Origin: Sclerotinia nivalis
Taxonomy: Eukaryota > Ascomycota > Leotiomycetes > Helotiales > Sclerotiniaceae
DNA length: 64,000 bases
Assembly (NCBI GenBank): GCA_029531795.1
Contig: JAPEIS010000010.1
Location: 1,178,001 to 1,242,000 of the forward strand
Reading direction: 5' to 3'
The notes under the pieces are model-generated. The model searched no databases. It saw nothing but the letters and a program-made list of their open reading frames with translations, and had not been told where the DNA came from. Both the position numbers and the translations under genes were made by a program. Shown here in pieces: positions 48,690 to 60,092 of this stretch; position 1 is the first letter of the stretch, and each line of letters opens with the position of its first letter.

Positions 48690-49851
48690 ATGCCTGCTCC
48701 TTCAAATGAATCAGTATCACCTTCGAGGTCTATGAAGAATGAGAAAGATGGCTCAACTACTCAGGAAGATACTTCATATAATCAATCCAATTTTACTCGA
48801 CAAACAAATGCCGTCAAGGATTTGTTCAGTATACCTAAACCGGTCAAAAAATTATTCGATAAAGTACCTATTATTACATATCCAGCAAACGGATTACCAC
48901 AGAGGAGTCCTGGAGCAAAGGATAGAAAAAATGATAGAGATGCTAGATTACCTAGTTTATATATATTTTGTAGAGGGGGTGAAGAGGAGAATGAAGGGAA
49001 GCCGAGTTTCAATCCAGGATGTTTGAAATGGCAGGTTTGTTTACCTGTTTGAAGATTTGAATTAGCAATATTTAATCAATGAAAGAAACAAGGCTGATGG
49101 TATTTACAGACATTCCTAAGACTCGCAGGAGTTAATCATAAAATTGTCTCTTCAAATAATCATGCTTCACCTACTGGTGTACTACCTTTCCTTTTACCGG
49201 GCATCAAATCGAATTCCTCGCAGGATGATTACTTACCAGTACCAAGTAATGGATTGGTGAAATATGCAAAGGAACAAGGAAAGAAAATTCCTGAACCAAA
49301 GAGTAGGAAGTTGGAAGCTTATCAAGCTTTACTCGATCACAATATACGAAATGCTTGGGTATGATTTCCTCTCCTCGTTTTCTTAAAGTCAAGGCCCTAA
49401 ACTAATCCTTCCAAAGCTCCACACCCTCTATCTAACCCCCTCAAACTTCCGCACAATCGCTGCACCTCTATACATAAACCCGAGCTCTTCCTCCCTCTTA
49501 GTCCGCCTCTATACAGCCCACCAATTGCGATCCGCAGCCGAATCGGAGTTGCGCAAGAGTGCGGAGATTATTGATGAGGAAATGATATACAGGGAGGCGG
49601 ATAGGGCATGGGAAGCGCTGAGTTTGTTGCTTGGAGAGGAGAAGTGGTTTGGTGGGGATGCGCCGGGCCTTTTTGATGCATGTGTTTTTGCTTATACGTG
49701 GTTATTGGGGGATGAGGGGTTGGGATGGGGGAACGGTGGGGAGGGTGATAGGAGGTTGGCGGGGGGTGTGGAGAGATGGAGAAATCTTGTGAGGCATAGA
49801 GAGAGGGTTTTTAGAAGGTGTTGGGGGGAAGAGGATGGGGTGTTGGTTTAA
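48690..49851 (+). CDS. Metaxin-like mitochondrial outer-membrane import protein (SAM35-like)
   Basis: A glutathione-transferase-like fold protein of the metaxin/Sam35 type, part of the machine that inserts beta-barrels in the mitochondrial outer membrane. Exons are 48690-49034, 49110-49358 and 49417-49851, all phase 0, giving 342 residues. The N-terminus is disordered, then FDKVPIITYPANGLPQRSP and LPSLYIFCRGG. The thioredoxin-like part includes CLKWQTFLRLAGVNHKIVSS and SPTGVLPFLLPG. The helical part has AYQALLDHNIRNAWLHTLYL, READRAWEALSLLLGEEKWF and APGLFDACVFAYTWLL, the classic metaxin 'GDxPxxxDA' region. The choice of Sam35 over another metaxin paralogue is from recall of the N-terminal block. 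The last exon's 3' part is G-rich. Confidence 0.82.
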
Positions 49852-52519
49852 GGAGTATGTTGAAGGTGTAGGATGAGGAAGTGGGAGAAAAGATGTATTT
49901 GATTACCGTGAGGTGGTGTACAATGGTACGGTACAAAACATACAACTCCATTATGATGCATAGTAGCATCAACTCCAACAACCCAAACTCCAATTAGAGG
50001 GAATCAAAAATCAATGGGGAGATATGTATTATCTCACTGATCCTCACACAAACGCTATTTCACTCTCTCTTGTTTTCTCATTCTCTATTTCATTCTCGTT
50101 CTTGTTCGCTTGGGTTAAATAAGGTAAAGGGGTACATAAATAAATAAATGATTCGATGTGCATGTACATGTGCCTGTACCAACTTGCTATATGTAGGGTA
50201 TCTAAGGTGTATTATACATACTGGATTAGGAGTAGGAGTAAGAGTGGGAGTAGGAGTAAGATTGATATCTTGGTCTTGGTCTTGATCTAGATCTAGACTT
50301 AAATGGGTTTTGGTGGATTGGATGGGATTGGGAGGTTTGGATTTGGATGGAGGGATTGGGAGATTGGTTTGGATGGATGGATGGGATGGATGGGATGGAT
50401 GGGATGAGAGGAGAGGAGAGGGATGAATGAGTTACAAGAGACGAAACAAGAACATCAGACAACAATACCTACCGAGAATATAGAATAAGCAAATCAGAAG
50501 AAAAGCTCCTCCTAATTCCATCCCTTATCATCTTTCTATCGATACCCCGATGAAGTATTCTTGGAGCGGGAATGGAGAGAACAGAGATATAGATGTGGTT
50601 ATCCAGCGAAGGACGGTGTGATGAGCCGAGATGAGACAAGACGAAAGCGCACTTAATAACTAAAATGAGATTAATAAATCGAAATCGTAAATTCACACAC
50701 ATCTTCTTGCTTCAACGCTGTACTAGATAGTGTCTGCACATGAATGTTATCTATAATGTTATCCTGCTTGAGATGGTACTAACTAGATAGTATCTGCACA
50801 TGAATGTTATCTATAATCATATCCTGCTTGATATAGTATCAGTAAAGGAATGTACTGGGTGCCGCTACGGGGAAGTGTAATGGAAGTCCAGGGGTTGAGG
50901 CTTTTTATGAGGATCCTTTGTGGAGGATGATGGGGTTGGGTGAGGGATTGGGGTGAGGGATTGTAAATAGGTAGATAGTGTGTGATGGAGAGAAGAAGAA
51001 GTTGGTAGTGGGAGGTATATTGGGAGTGATGGGATGGAAAGATGGGATTAGATGATGGATTGAGGTGTAGCAATTGAAACAACGGCGACTATATTGATGG
51101 ACGATGACTGCTTGTTCCCAGGGTTTTAAAGGCTAATACTACCTACTGTCTCGACTATCAATTCTTCTTCGATAGCTAAGATGTTATTGGTTCTCAAAAA
51201 GGTGTCAACCGAAGTGAATTGGTACCAGGTCTGGGCACCTCCCGAACATTACCAAGGGAATATTTGGATTGTCTACTAATTGGAGGCAGATTGGCGGGAG
51301 TGCGACGTGGAGAAGTTGAATCAGAACCCTGTTCCGTGTTTCTGAGTGTTTCTCACCATTGAAATAGTGTTGAAGGTCTCATTAGCAAGTTTGGCCAATG
51401 GCCATAGAAGGCAACTTTTGGACATAATCGTTTTCCTGCTGACCTTGGAGTCAAACTCAGGTCGTATTGTAATGGTATTGATCTCTAGTTCTCTCGGTAT
51501 ATATATCTCCACCTGATTACGTCTGTTATTTCAATGCTATTATTCTCATCTCAAGAATAATGCAGCACTATTCATTCTCCAAATCCCAGAATTCAAGCGA
51601 GGTACTATAAGGAAATCTTTCGATACCAATGCTAAAATGCTCACCACAGTAATGCGTAAACACAGGGAACTGACTTCCATTTACAAATTAGGGACTTGTG
51701 GCGACTGATGCAATTCTGCAAACTGTGACTTTACTAGCTACAGTCATTGTAGGGCCCCTTAAGTATCAGACTAATGGAATCTTGCCTGCTACAATACTAC
51801 TGCAGGATGATGGACTATTGCTCCCCAGGGATGCGTCAGAGATGCCCCTGGCGAAAATCAAATATTACCTGCGCAGCGCCAATGATTACAAACTCCCTTA
51901 ACCCAAACACTTCACCATATATAGAGCATATAGTCGTAGCAGTAAGGACATGCATATCCCGCTTCGAAAGAGAAATAAAGAGTGGTAGTTATGTCAAAGA
52001 TAGACAACTTATTGCGTTGACGATACACTAGCATCTAGAACGGGGTGCACCGTGACGAGGTTACTGGAGGTTTATTGCAAGGTGAGCAAAAGATTCGATT
52101 GGGGGGATATATATAATAGCCTTGATTTAAAAGACTCAATACTGCAGTGAAAACGAGTACAAAAGCTACATAAGTTTATATAGTAAGATTAATTTTCAGT
52201 AGATTATTATCATAATAGATTGGGTGAGATCTAGATAGTTCTCACCGCTGTATTCAACTGGGTACCTCTAATAACAGCGCTGATCACATCGCATCACGTG
52301 CACTTACCTAAAATCCTTAACTGGGTTCACGAGCGTAAAAGGTAAGAAAACAATCACATACCTCTCTTTATCTTCACTTCCACGAAGCTAACATAATTTA
52401 ACGCAAAGTTTTGCCCGCTTGCAACAAAATTATTTAAGGCCATTGCTCATCAAAACTCATATCAACTAACAAAGCCTTTTTGACCACAATCGTAATGCCT
52501 TATCCCTCATATAACATGT
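49852..52519. other. 2.7-kb spacer with simple repeats
   Basis: No supportable gene. It holds GGGTA/GATGG-type purine-rich repeats (50226-50425), a 60-bp tandem duplication (50722-50841) and AT-rich DNA. Short frames such as 50226-50465 are translations of the repeat. Confidence 0.5.
50722..50841. repeat. Two tandem 60-bp direct repeats
   Basis: Copy 1 (50722-50781) and copy 2 (50782-50841) start ACTAGATAGT and share CTGCACATGAATGTTATCTA in the same positions. Most differences are G/A or T/C transitions (for example TGTCTG versus TATCTG). No coding content. Confidence 0.8.
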
Positions 52520-53490
52520 TCACCCCCAAACTTTCATTTCTGGTTTCGAAGGCTTTGGGTAGGTGTCATGTGCCATCGAATAGAGCTTCAGGCTCGATAC
52601 CTCGACTGTGCTTTCTCCCGCGGACCAGATATCAACGATTCCACCAAAAACTCCGACAGGAATTTTGTCCTGTGGTGTCCAAAGCCCCATGATGGCGATG
52701 CATCTCATACCAACGGATACAGTAGCAGCGTTTTCATTCTTGCCGAGATCCTCTAGCTTCAAGAAAACCGCATCAGAAATATATGGGGCGGGATTTGTCT
52801 TCGGTGCCGGGGAGCGAATTTCAACCCCTATTTCCGTCTGGACGTAATGTAGATACCATACGATGTCCAAATTATTCAACAAGGAGAATGTTTGACTTTT
52901 CTCAGGCGGTTGGATAGTCAATGTCATTTCGTTGTCAAGTGACACACGTGGCAGTATATTTTGGGATCCGGAGCCTATTTGTGTATCTACAAACAGCCCA
53001 ACTGGAATGAGAACACCATCCACAATGTTAATCCATCGAAAATCGCTCGCCCACCAGCCATGGCTTACGGGAAATGAAGGCTGGGGCAGTAAGAGCATTG
53101 TCCATTGATACTTTTCGAACAAAGCTGTCAGAAATATCATCTTTATATTATCCAAAGGAAGTTCGTATTTAACAGGGACGTTCTCAAGCTCCATTGCTCC
53201 AATCAAAGCCCAGCAAGAATCCTGTTGCATGCCGAATTTGCGGCTCTGCTTACCACTGAGTATATATAGTAGAGAAGCTTTACCATACACGACAAGCCCA
53301 GAGTTAACCAGAGTTCGAAGGGTTTGACGAAATTCGTTTGCAGTTTCTACTGACTCGTCATTAAGTCCGCCGACGCTGTTCTGAGGTTCTTGTCCATTGG
53401 CTTGCAAAAGGAAGGATTCGGCTACCCCGATGGCCAGTGCAGTAATTCTCGCAGTCACGTCAATCACAGAAGCACGTCCTTCATTGTGCT
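52520..53490 (-). CDS. 5'-incomplete hypothetical ORF (HET-like C-terminal region?)
   Basis: An open frame of about 320 codons with no in-frame ATG near its 5' end; the first clear Met lies about 80 residues in. Upstream there is an in-frame TAG within an acceptor-like ATTTTAG, so an upstream exon may be missing or lost. It reads as a folded protein: VTARITALAIGVAESFLLQA, FGMQQDSCWALIGAMELENV, NIKMIFLTALFEKYQWTMLL, IVDGVLIPVGLFVDTQIGSG and MRCIAIMGLWTPQDKIPVGV. The CWALIGAMEL and following blocks recall C-terminal parts of fungal HET (heterokaryon incompatibility) proteins, but no HET motif is present and this link is weak. It is head-to-head with the plus-strand gene at 53511, with almost no space for a promoter. 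Confidence 0.5.
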
Positions 53491-53510
53491 AAAATACGTC
53501 GTCTGGGAGA

Positions 53511-54321
53511 GTGTTGCTTGCGCCGTCAACTAAAAATGTCTCAGAAGGTTTCCTTCAATTGCAGCAATGCCATTTCTTGAATCGTTTGGGGGAATTTGAT
53601 CATGTGTGTGCAATTCTTGACGAGCACCATTTCACCACGATACTGCCTGGAAGAGAGATTCTCCATCACAGCACTGCCATCAAGAGTTTCATGGTCCAAG
53701 GCCCCGATGGCAACCAACAATTCTTTGGCTTTCCGCAGCCTTTCGAATTTCCACCTCACACTGTCATTGCATTGAATTATACAGGAACTCTGTGTCTTGA
53801 TATCTATCCCAATGACCCCGAATATACAGAACCCGGGCCTGTTAATCGTCTCGAGTTGCTTCCGATTGCGCCAGATCGACAGATCGATATTTCTGTCGGA
53901 CAATTGCATCAGAGTGCCCAGGAAATTTTGGAGAAGGCTATGAAGCGGCTTGACCTCCTTGAAGCTCCTTCGAAATCCAGGTTAGTTACATCCTGTATTC
54001 GAAGGCTAATTGCTAAATTCCAATAGACCTGACTTACCAAAATTCCAGTACTCTCCAGCGGTGACACGAGTCGTTCTTGGGTTGGGTGGCCTAGGACGCC
54101 CGAGTAAACTGGCGCCACCACCGCCACCACCGCCGGCAATGATGGCCGAAGAAAGCGTTGCTGATCAGGCCGACGAATCTTCTGAACCCAATGCAGCAAC
54201 GTCGAACGCACCACCTAAGGACGAATCACTTGCCGATGTGGCTATCTTGAATGATGACAAAAAGCCAGCGGCACAGCAGGTTAAGGATGGAGTGGCTCCC
54301 AAACCACTAATACATAATTAA
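53511..54321 (+). CDS. Hypothetical two-exon protein, start unresolved
   Basis: Open frame to 53981, then donor AG|GTTAGT and acceptor CAATAG|ACC at about 54028 lead in phase to a second exon ending at 54321. Protein-like segments are GEFDHVCAILDEHHFTTILP, VQGPDGNQQFFGFPQPFEFP, PPHTVIALNYTGTLCLDIYP and SAQEILEKAMKRLDLLEAPS, then (exon 2) TRVVLGLGGLGRPSKLAPPP with seven prolines and an acidic tail. The only in-frame ATG is at 53690, which would drop about 60 open codons. An out-of-frame ATG at 53533 reads 14 codons to a stop. Either an upstream exon exists or the gene is 5'-truncated. I do not recognise the family. Confidence 0.5.
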
Positions 54322-55538
54322 GGTGATAATTTTAGCCTGTGAAATCACTCACAGTTCATGCTCGAAGGTTTGTGGGAAATCTGATGTCGAATGGGGAGTT
54401 TGGTATATTTAGAAATAAATTGCGTCTTTGGTAATGGAAATGGAAATAGAAATGGAAAGTAGTTGATGGTGTATATGTGTATGTGCTTTTTATAGTCGTT
54501 TCATCTTTATACACATTCTGCAAATTCTGGCCAAAGAACACTGAATGGATGGCTAAACAGGTTTGATATAAGGTCGGGAGCCTGGAAAGAGAGGTTGGGG
54601 GCTGAGGCCTGTGTTTGGGCTGGAACAGGTTGGCGATGCGGTCGATGAATGTAATGGGGTGTAGTGGTTCTAAGTTATTTATTGAGTTGCGCTCTTGGAA
54701 GATGTAGAAAGCTTGTGTTTGACGGGAATAGAGTACCTATTTCCTATTTGCTCTTCGTATCTGAATTTTATTGGGGATTGTTAATGCACCATCACTTGAG
54801 CCATGAAGTGGTGTACCGGATACAATGGACACATGAAACACTAATAAGGCCAAAGGACGGAGACCAGCACAGTTAAATTATTCACAATCACATTACACAA
54901 ATCAAAAATTGGTGCGGAATAGATTCAATTGTCCTCTATCCCATCTATCTATCACCTCGTTATCATGATATGACACATAATCATTATCCAATCTCTCGTG
55001 CCAATATTTCTCATCATCGTGAATCATGACCAACACATTTCATTCCTCAGAAAAGACCCATCATCTCTCATTTCATCATGAGCATGTGTCTATCGTTATC
55101 CTGCGCCTATCCCTCTTCTCCTAGGCCTATGGCAATTTTGTCTTCCCCTTTTCCTCCTCTTCATGTGGTAACCTTCTCTATTCCTTCCCCAAAGGCGAAG
55201 AAGTCCAGAGAAGAGTTCCATGAAAACTTGTCGTGTGTAAAAGAAAGTAATTGATTTTCGGGTTTTTCCTCAGTAAAAAACAGACCGAGTAAACAATACT
55301 CCATTAAAAAAAAAATGTACATGAAATTCGTGAATAAATCGTTCGTTTCGTTTTTGCGCCGCGGATTCGGCTTCCGGTGGGACACATATCATGACAAGTA
55401 CCAGACTTGACGTGATGTATGTATGCAGAGGGTGAAGATTCGTACGAGTGGCGAAATGGCACTACTCTCTCTTCGTGGCGCTGCGTGTGCGTCCAGGTGT
55501 TTTTTGGTGTTTCCAGTTCAGGATGATTAGGCGTTCAT
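54322..55538. other. 1.2-kb spacer, no supportable gene
   Basis: AT-rich, with a GGAAATGGAAATAGAAA-type run at 54435-54462 and CT-rich DNA at 55090-55190. It is presumably 3' UTRs of convergent genes. No recognisable RNA gene. Confidence 0.45.
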
Positions 55539-56420
55539 TCATCGACGGACAACGATTCCATTTCTGCGAGATGATCGCGAGTACTCAACCTCATCTTCTG
55601 AGCTGCACGACTCGGAATCGCTGTATCCACATCGAGATCCCCCGCAATCCAACTTGATTCTGTCTCCCTTTCTCGTAATTCCATATCGTTCACACGTGCA
55701 GGCTGATGTGTTGGAACCTGATGAATAATCGCTCATACTCGAAGCAGAAGAAGGTGAGCTAGTACCACTGGTATCGGAAATGGTAGAACCGACGGACGAA
55801 GATGGTGACCCTGGAAGATCGTAATCGTAATCTTCGTACTCTTCCATAGTAGCGGTCCCAAAGCGTGCGGTGAGTTCGTCGACGGTTAAGCCAGCGGCAT
55901 AGTCGGCTTCGAGTATGTGCTTGGTTGCGTGTGGAGATACGGGTTTAGGAGATTTGATTTGAGAAACGGAGAGGGGTCGACCTTTGGGGATGTCAACGCT
56001 AAGGTGAGAGTCACGGCGAGACTCTCTGCGGGAGGATGAATGTGAGGAATGTTTGGATGATGAACTGGAAGAATGCTTGGAGCTTGATGAACTGGATTTG
56101 GATGATCGACTTGAGGACGTTTCAACTGGGATGTCGAGGATATTCAGGACACGACCTGTAGTTGGTTCGGTAGTTGATGATACGGCAGGATCGTGTGAGA
56201 CGTGGTATCCATCGATGATGTAGTAATACCAATATCTTTGACCAGGTTGAAGAGTGGTGCCTTGAAATCTGAAAGTACCTTTCCAGCTACCAGATTTGGA
56301 AGAGGTCTTGTCCTTAGCAAGTGGAAGTTGACCAGCATAGTTATCCCAGCTACCAAGTAAATGAACGGTCTTAACACTGGAAGAAACGCGAAGAGAGAAT
56401 GATAATTGAATAGCGGCCAT
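55539..56420 (-). CDS. CBM48 (AMPK glycogen-binding-type) protein
   Basis: Single-exon 293-residue protein. The N-terminal ~100 residues are a CBM48/E-set domain as in AMPK beta subunits: AAIQLSFSLRVSSSVKTVHL, LLGSWDNYAGQLPLAKD, GSWKGTFRF, and QRYWYYYIIDGYHVSHDPAV with conserved aromatic residues. The AMPK-beta C-terminal complex-forming domain is absent, so it is not a Snf1 beta subunit. The middle is a Ser/Lys/His-rich run (SSSSKHSSHSSSRRESRRDS). A conserved-looking C-terminal part follows: HILEADYAAGLTVDELTARF, then a Cys-containing CTCERYGITRKGDRIKLDCG and CGYSDSESCSSEDE. The start at 56420 was chosen because the CBM48 strand begins immediately; upstream frame to 56489 is not conserved-looking. 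Confidence 0.85.
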   Translation of the reverse strand: MAAIQLSFSLRVSSSVKTVHLLGSWDNYAGQLPLAKDKTSSKSGSWKGTFRFQGTTLQPGQRYWYYYIIDGYHVSHDPAVSSTTEPTTGRVLNILDIPVETSSSRSSKSSSSSSKHSSSSSSKHSSHSSSRRESRRDSHLSVDIPKGRPLSVSQIKSPKPVSPHATKHILEADYAAGLTVDELTARFGTATMEEYEDYDYDLPGSPSSSVGSTISDTSGTSSPSSASSMSDYSSGSNTSACTCERYGITRKGDRIKLDCGGSRCGYSDSESCSSEDEVEYSRSSRRNGIVVRR

Positions 56421-59400
56421 TTTGAGATCCGTGATGCAAAATACTAAGATGGAAATTTTCAATGTACTGAAATTGGCTGATTCGAGCAAGAAGAGACTAG
56501 TCGTTAGGGGTATAATTCGGATTGTGTGAATTAGGAGATTTGTGAATAAAAAATTAATAAAAAGTTGACCGGCAACTTGATAGAATGATTAGAATGTAAA
56601 GATTTTTGGTATGATATTACAGAGCACAGCTCTTTAGGTACGGGGAGTAAAAACAAAAAGGTGAAAAAAAAAACGAAGAAAAAAAAGGGAGGAAAGGAAG
56701 GAGACTAGCTCTTGAGAATGAATTGACTGCTTGCTGAAGAGAAAAGAAGATATTTTGAGAGGGGGCACAGCGTCTCTTTATGGTCGCAGAGGAAGAGGCA
56801 CCCATCATAGCCATTGCGATTGATCATTGGATCGACCCACCACAGGACTGCCTATAGCAAGGCGCAGAAGGTGCAGAATTGATTACAATCCTAGGATCCC
56901 GCAAATCCCGTTCGCATGCAATAATGCACAGCCAAGGACAATATTGAACAAGGGGGAAGCTGCAGCCATTGATGAGGGGAAATAAGTTAGTTCGTTGATC
57001 AATGTGTGCGTATGCAGTCCGGATAGATTATTAGATTACCATGCATTCGGACTCCACGAATTATACGATCTAATTGATAGAATTCAAGAAAAAATCAGTT
57101 GTAGGCCCAATGTGATTCGATGATCAAGGTGAGCTGCAGTTATTGGGCGCGTAAGTAAGTGAAATGGTGGATGGACGGGAACTAGAGCCAATCCAGTGCT
57201 TTGGCGACTAAATCCTTGCTCTTTTCAACCATTTAGATTTTGGGGAAGGCTAAGAATAACTCTCGCTTATTTTGAGGTCGTACTGGTGGGGGAACAAACG
57301 CAAAACATTCATCCTATCATCCTATCATAACAAAATCTCCATCACAACCCTTTTTAGATAATCCTTGAATAGTGACTCTTGTGATGGATGAGATACTTTT
57401 ATCGATAATGGAGAGTGGAGACGTGTCTTAAGATCTACTCTACCGTATGTCATGAAAATTCACCGAAGAGTGGATCAGTTGCAAGGGAACATGGTGATCA
57501 AAGGAGACCTCATCATGATCACAACAAGAAACAATTCACGAGACAATAATTGAACGGAAAGAAGAGTCGAGTAAGAATTGGCGGCATTAATGTTGAAATG
57601 AACTGGGTACGTCAAGTGCGTCGAATAATTCTGCGGGTGTTAACATGGATAATATCGAGTTTGCGTACCTCTTTTCCTACATCGGATGAATTGATAGTCA
57701 TCAGATTGTCATTAACCATCAGCCATCACAAGCGTTCGATGCAGTCAGCAAAGCAGTACGATATCGCAAATTTCGCACAAGTGTAATGGAAGAATGGTAA
57801 GTTGCAGAAGAAATCTGATCAATCATCATTCTATGATAAAGTGAATGATGAAGCAAGGGTTAGCCACAGCGTGGTGACAGACAGGTAGGCAGGGTCCAAA
57901 TTCTGCTTACCGTATCGTGCTCATGCCGAAGTCTTAGCATTCTCCAAATCAATCTCCCAATTAGGCCTTTTACGGACTACGACTACAAAGTCCAGATCTT
58001 CCAACGGCTTTACTAGTGAATTAATTATCTTTACTTCTTTCAGTCAATAATCACGATTGAGCATCGCAACTCACAAGTCATCGACAACCGATGACAGCGC
58101 CGATTATGTTTCCTCCGAATGGTGGCAGCTCCATCACACTTTACCGTTACTACCTGCGCCTTTGCCTGCTTGCATTCAATTACTCTGCCGTCCGTGCTAT
58201 CATCTCCAATCTGCAAGTCGTCGCACAGACGATCATCCAATGAATCGATTTCACCCCCTCCACAATGCCGTCGCTAATGGCTAAACTACCATGTAAAAGA
58301 CGCATTTTATTTCTCCGCTTGCATGCTTTTGTTATTCTGCCTTTCGTTCTCTATTTAGCAATTTGGACATCAAGCCACCAAAATGCATGCACATCAATTT
58401 CGTCACGATGTAATGCATCCCGCTCAGCACCAGCCAATTCCAACCAGCTCTAGTGCCGGCGGGTAAATATAGTGCTGGTGGATCACGAAAAGATTACTCG
58501 CAGCAATAATTGATCCACTCAGAATGCGTCCTGCCTATTTGATTTTGTGCGTACAAAGTGCATGTGCATATTGTACGTAATCTCCGGCCAATGTTAGCTT
58601 ATGCAAATTGTCACATGGATCTCACGTGCTATAATGTACTACTTTCTATGCGTATTGAGAGAAGAAAAGCCCCCTCTATACTCAACTCCATAGGACAAGA
58701 TTCAGCTTATACTTTTCAGTTCCACAATGTGAGGGGCATCTTGCATACTCGCTCACAGTCCTGCATTGGCGAATTGCTAATCTGCCATATCTCCTGACTC
58801 TGGGCATTTTCCGTGCAGGCTGCAAAGTATTGTTAGTCACATTCCCAGATGATGTATGCTGGTTTGGCGGACAAGGTTGACGGGAAATTAAACAAGAATT
58901 TTGCTGTTGGTGACGGCAGCGTGAGCAGAGCCTCCCTTCTCTACCCCTCAACACCCAGATACTTTTTCTTCTCTTCTTTCTTAATGATTTCTCTCTTCCT
59001 CGGTCTTATTTTTGAACGTTTACGCGACGCATAATATAGTTGACTGTCCCGGCGCGCCGTGTGTAACGGCGGCTAAAGAACCAAAGATTTATGACCATTT
59101 AATTAGTCTTTCATCTTCTCTTCCATTCACAAATTTGCATGCCATAGTAATTGTTTCTGCTACAGTTTACTTGCTAAACGGTGAACAACTGTATGTATAG
59201 TCTTTCTAACCATTCTACTCATGCGATCGTCCCATACGGACATACCAACACTGCGCTACCCCATAAAGTATTCCTGGCTTTGATTCCATAATTGCCGCTT
59301 CCCTGGTTTAATGACCATATACTTTTCTCGAGTTATCGACACATCGTCTCATATTTCAAAGTTCTATCAATCAATAATTATGAAGTGCAGATATCTCCGA

Positions 59401-60092
59401 TTCTTCGTTTTTGAAAAGTGTCTTTGATACTCATGCGTTGAATTCCGTTTGACAAATCTACAGCGCGATTTAATAGGGGAAATCGATATATCGCTAGGCT
59501 TTTGCGAGACATCGAAAATTCGTGATATACCAGTATTCAATAATTTAAATTTCGTACTAGGTGGTATAGTATATGCACAGTTTGCTATTCTTTCTCTTTC
59601 TTTTAATCTTGGTCTTGAGTTGGAATATAAGAAAGTCATATATATATCTATACGATATATACGGCTTGAGAATCATGTGACGTATGTAACAGTAGATGAG
59701 ATGCCTAATGTATTTAAAAAGAAAGCATGGGAGGTGATCACGAGACGGAGAGAGGGGAGGAGGCCTATAGAGAATGAACGTTGTTGGGACACAATCTTTC
59801 TGTCTTTCGTGGGATATTTCGAAGTGTGAATAGATTATTTCGTCTATTTTCCTATGTACAGGCTTTATATATATGTGTGTTTCGATTGTGTATCTGTATG
59901 CGGTGAACAAGTATGGAATATGTATATACACACGCAGGATATATAATTAGTGATTATAAAGCGTACGTTGGCGTTATCTGCCTTATCGAAATTTTAGTGC
60001 TGCAACTTGTAGTATTTAATTACCCAGATTAAGAATGGGTAAAAGAAAAAAGCACATTTTTAAGCTAAGCCACCAGTAGGTATCAAGAACAC
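56421..60092. other. 3.7-kb gene-free region
   Basis: The longest empty stretch. It holds the CBM48 promoter (A-rich tract about 56655-56690). Frames on both strands (57550-57786, 58057-58284, 58558-58797, 59449-59931) overlap each other and look random. No tRNA, transposon end or clear repeat is visible. Confidence 0.45.

Noticed and set aside
50226..50465. 79-codon minus frame, Ser/Pro/Ile-rich
   Set aside because: Translation of GGATGG/GGAGTA-type simple repeats.
53541..53909. 122-codon minus-strand frame as the missing 5' part of the 52520-53490 ORF
   Set aside because: Antisense to the better-supported plus-strand gene, and no in-phase splice link to the downstream frame was found.
59449..59931. 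Overlapping 124-126 codon frames on both strands
   Set aside because: AT-rich, mutually overlapping, no domain, no introns; expected by chance in a long empty spacer.
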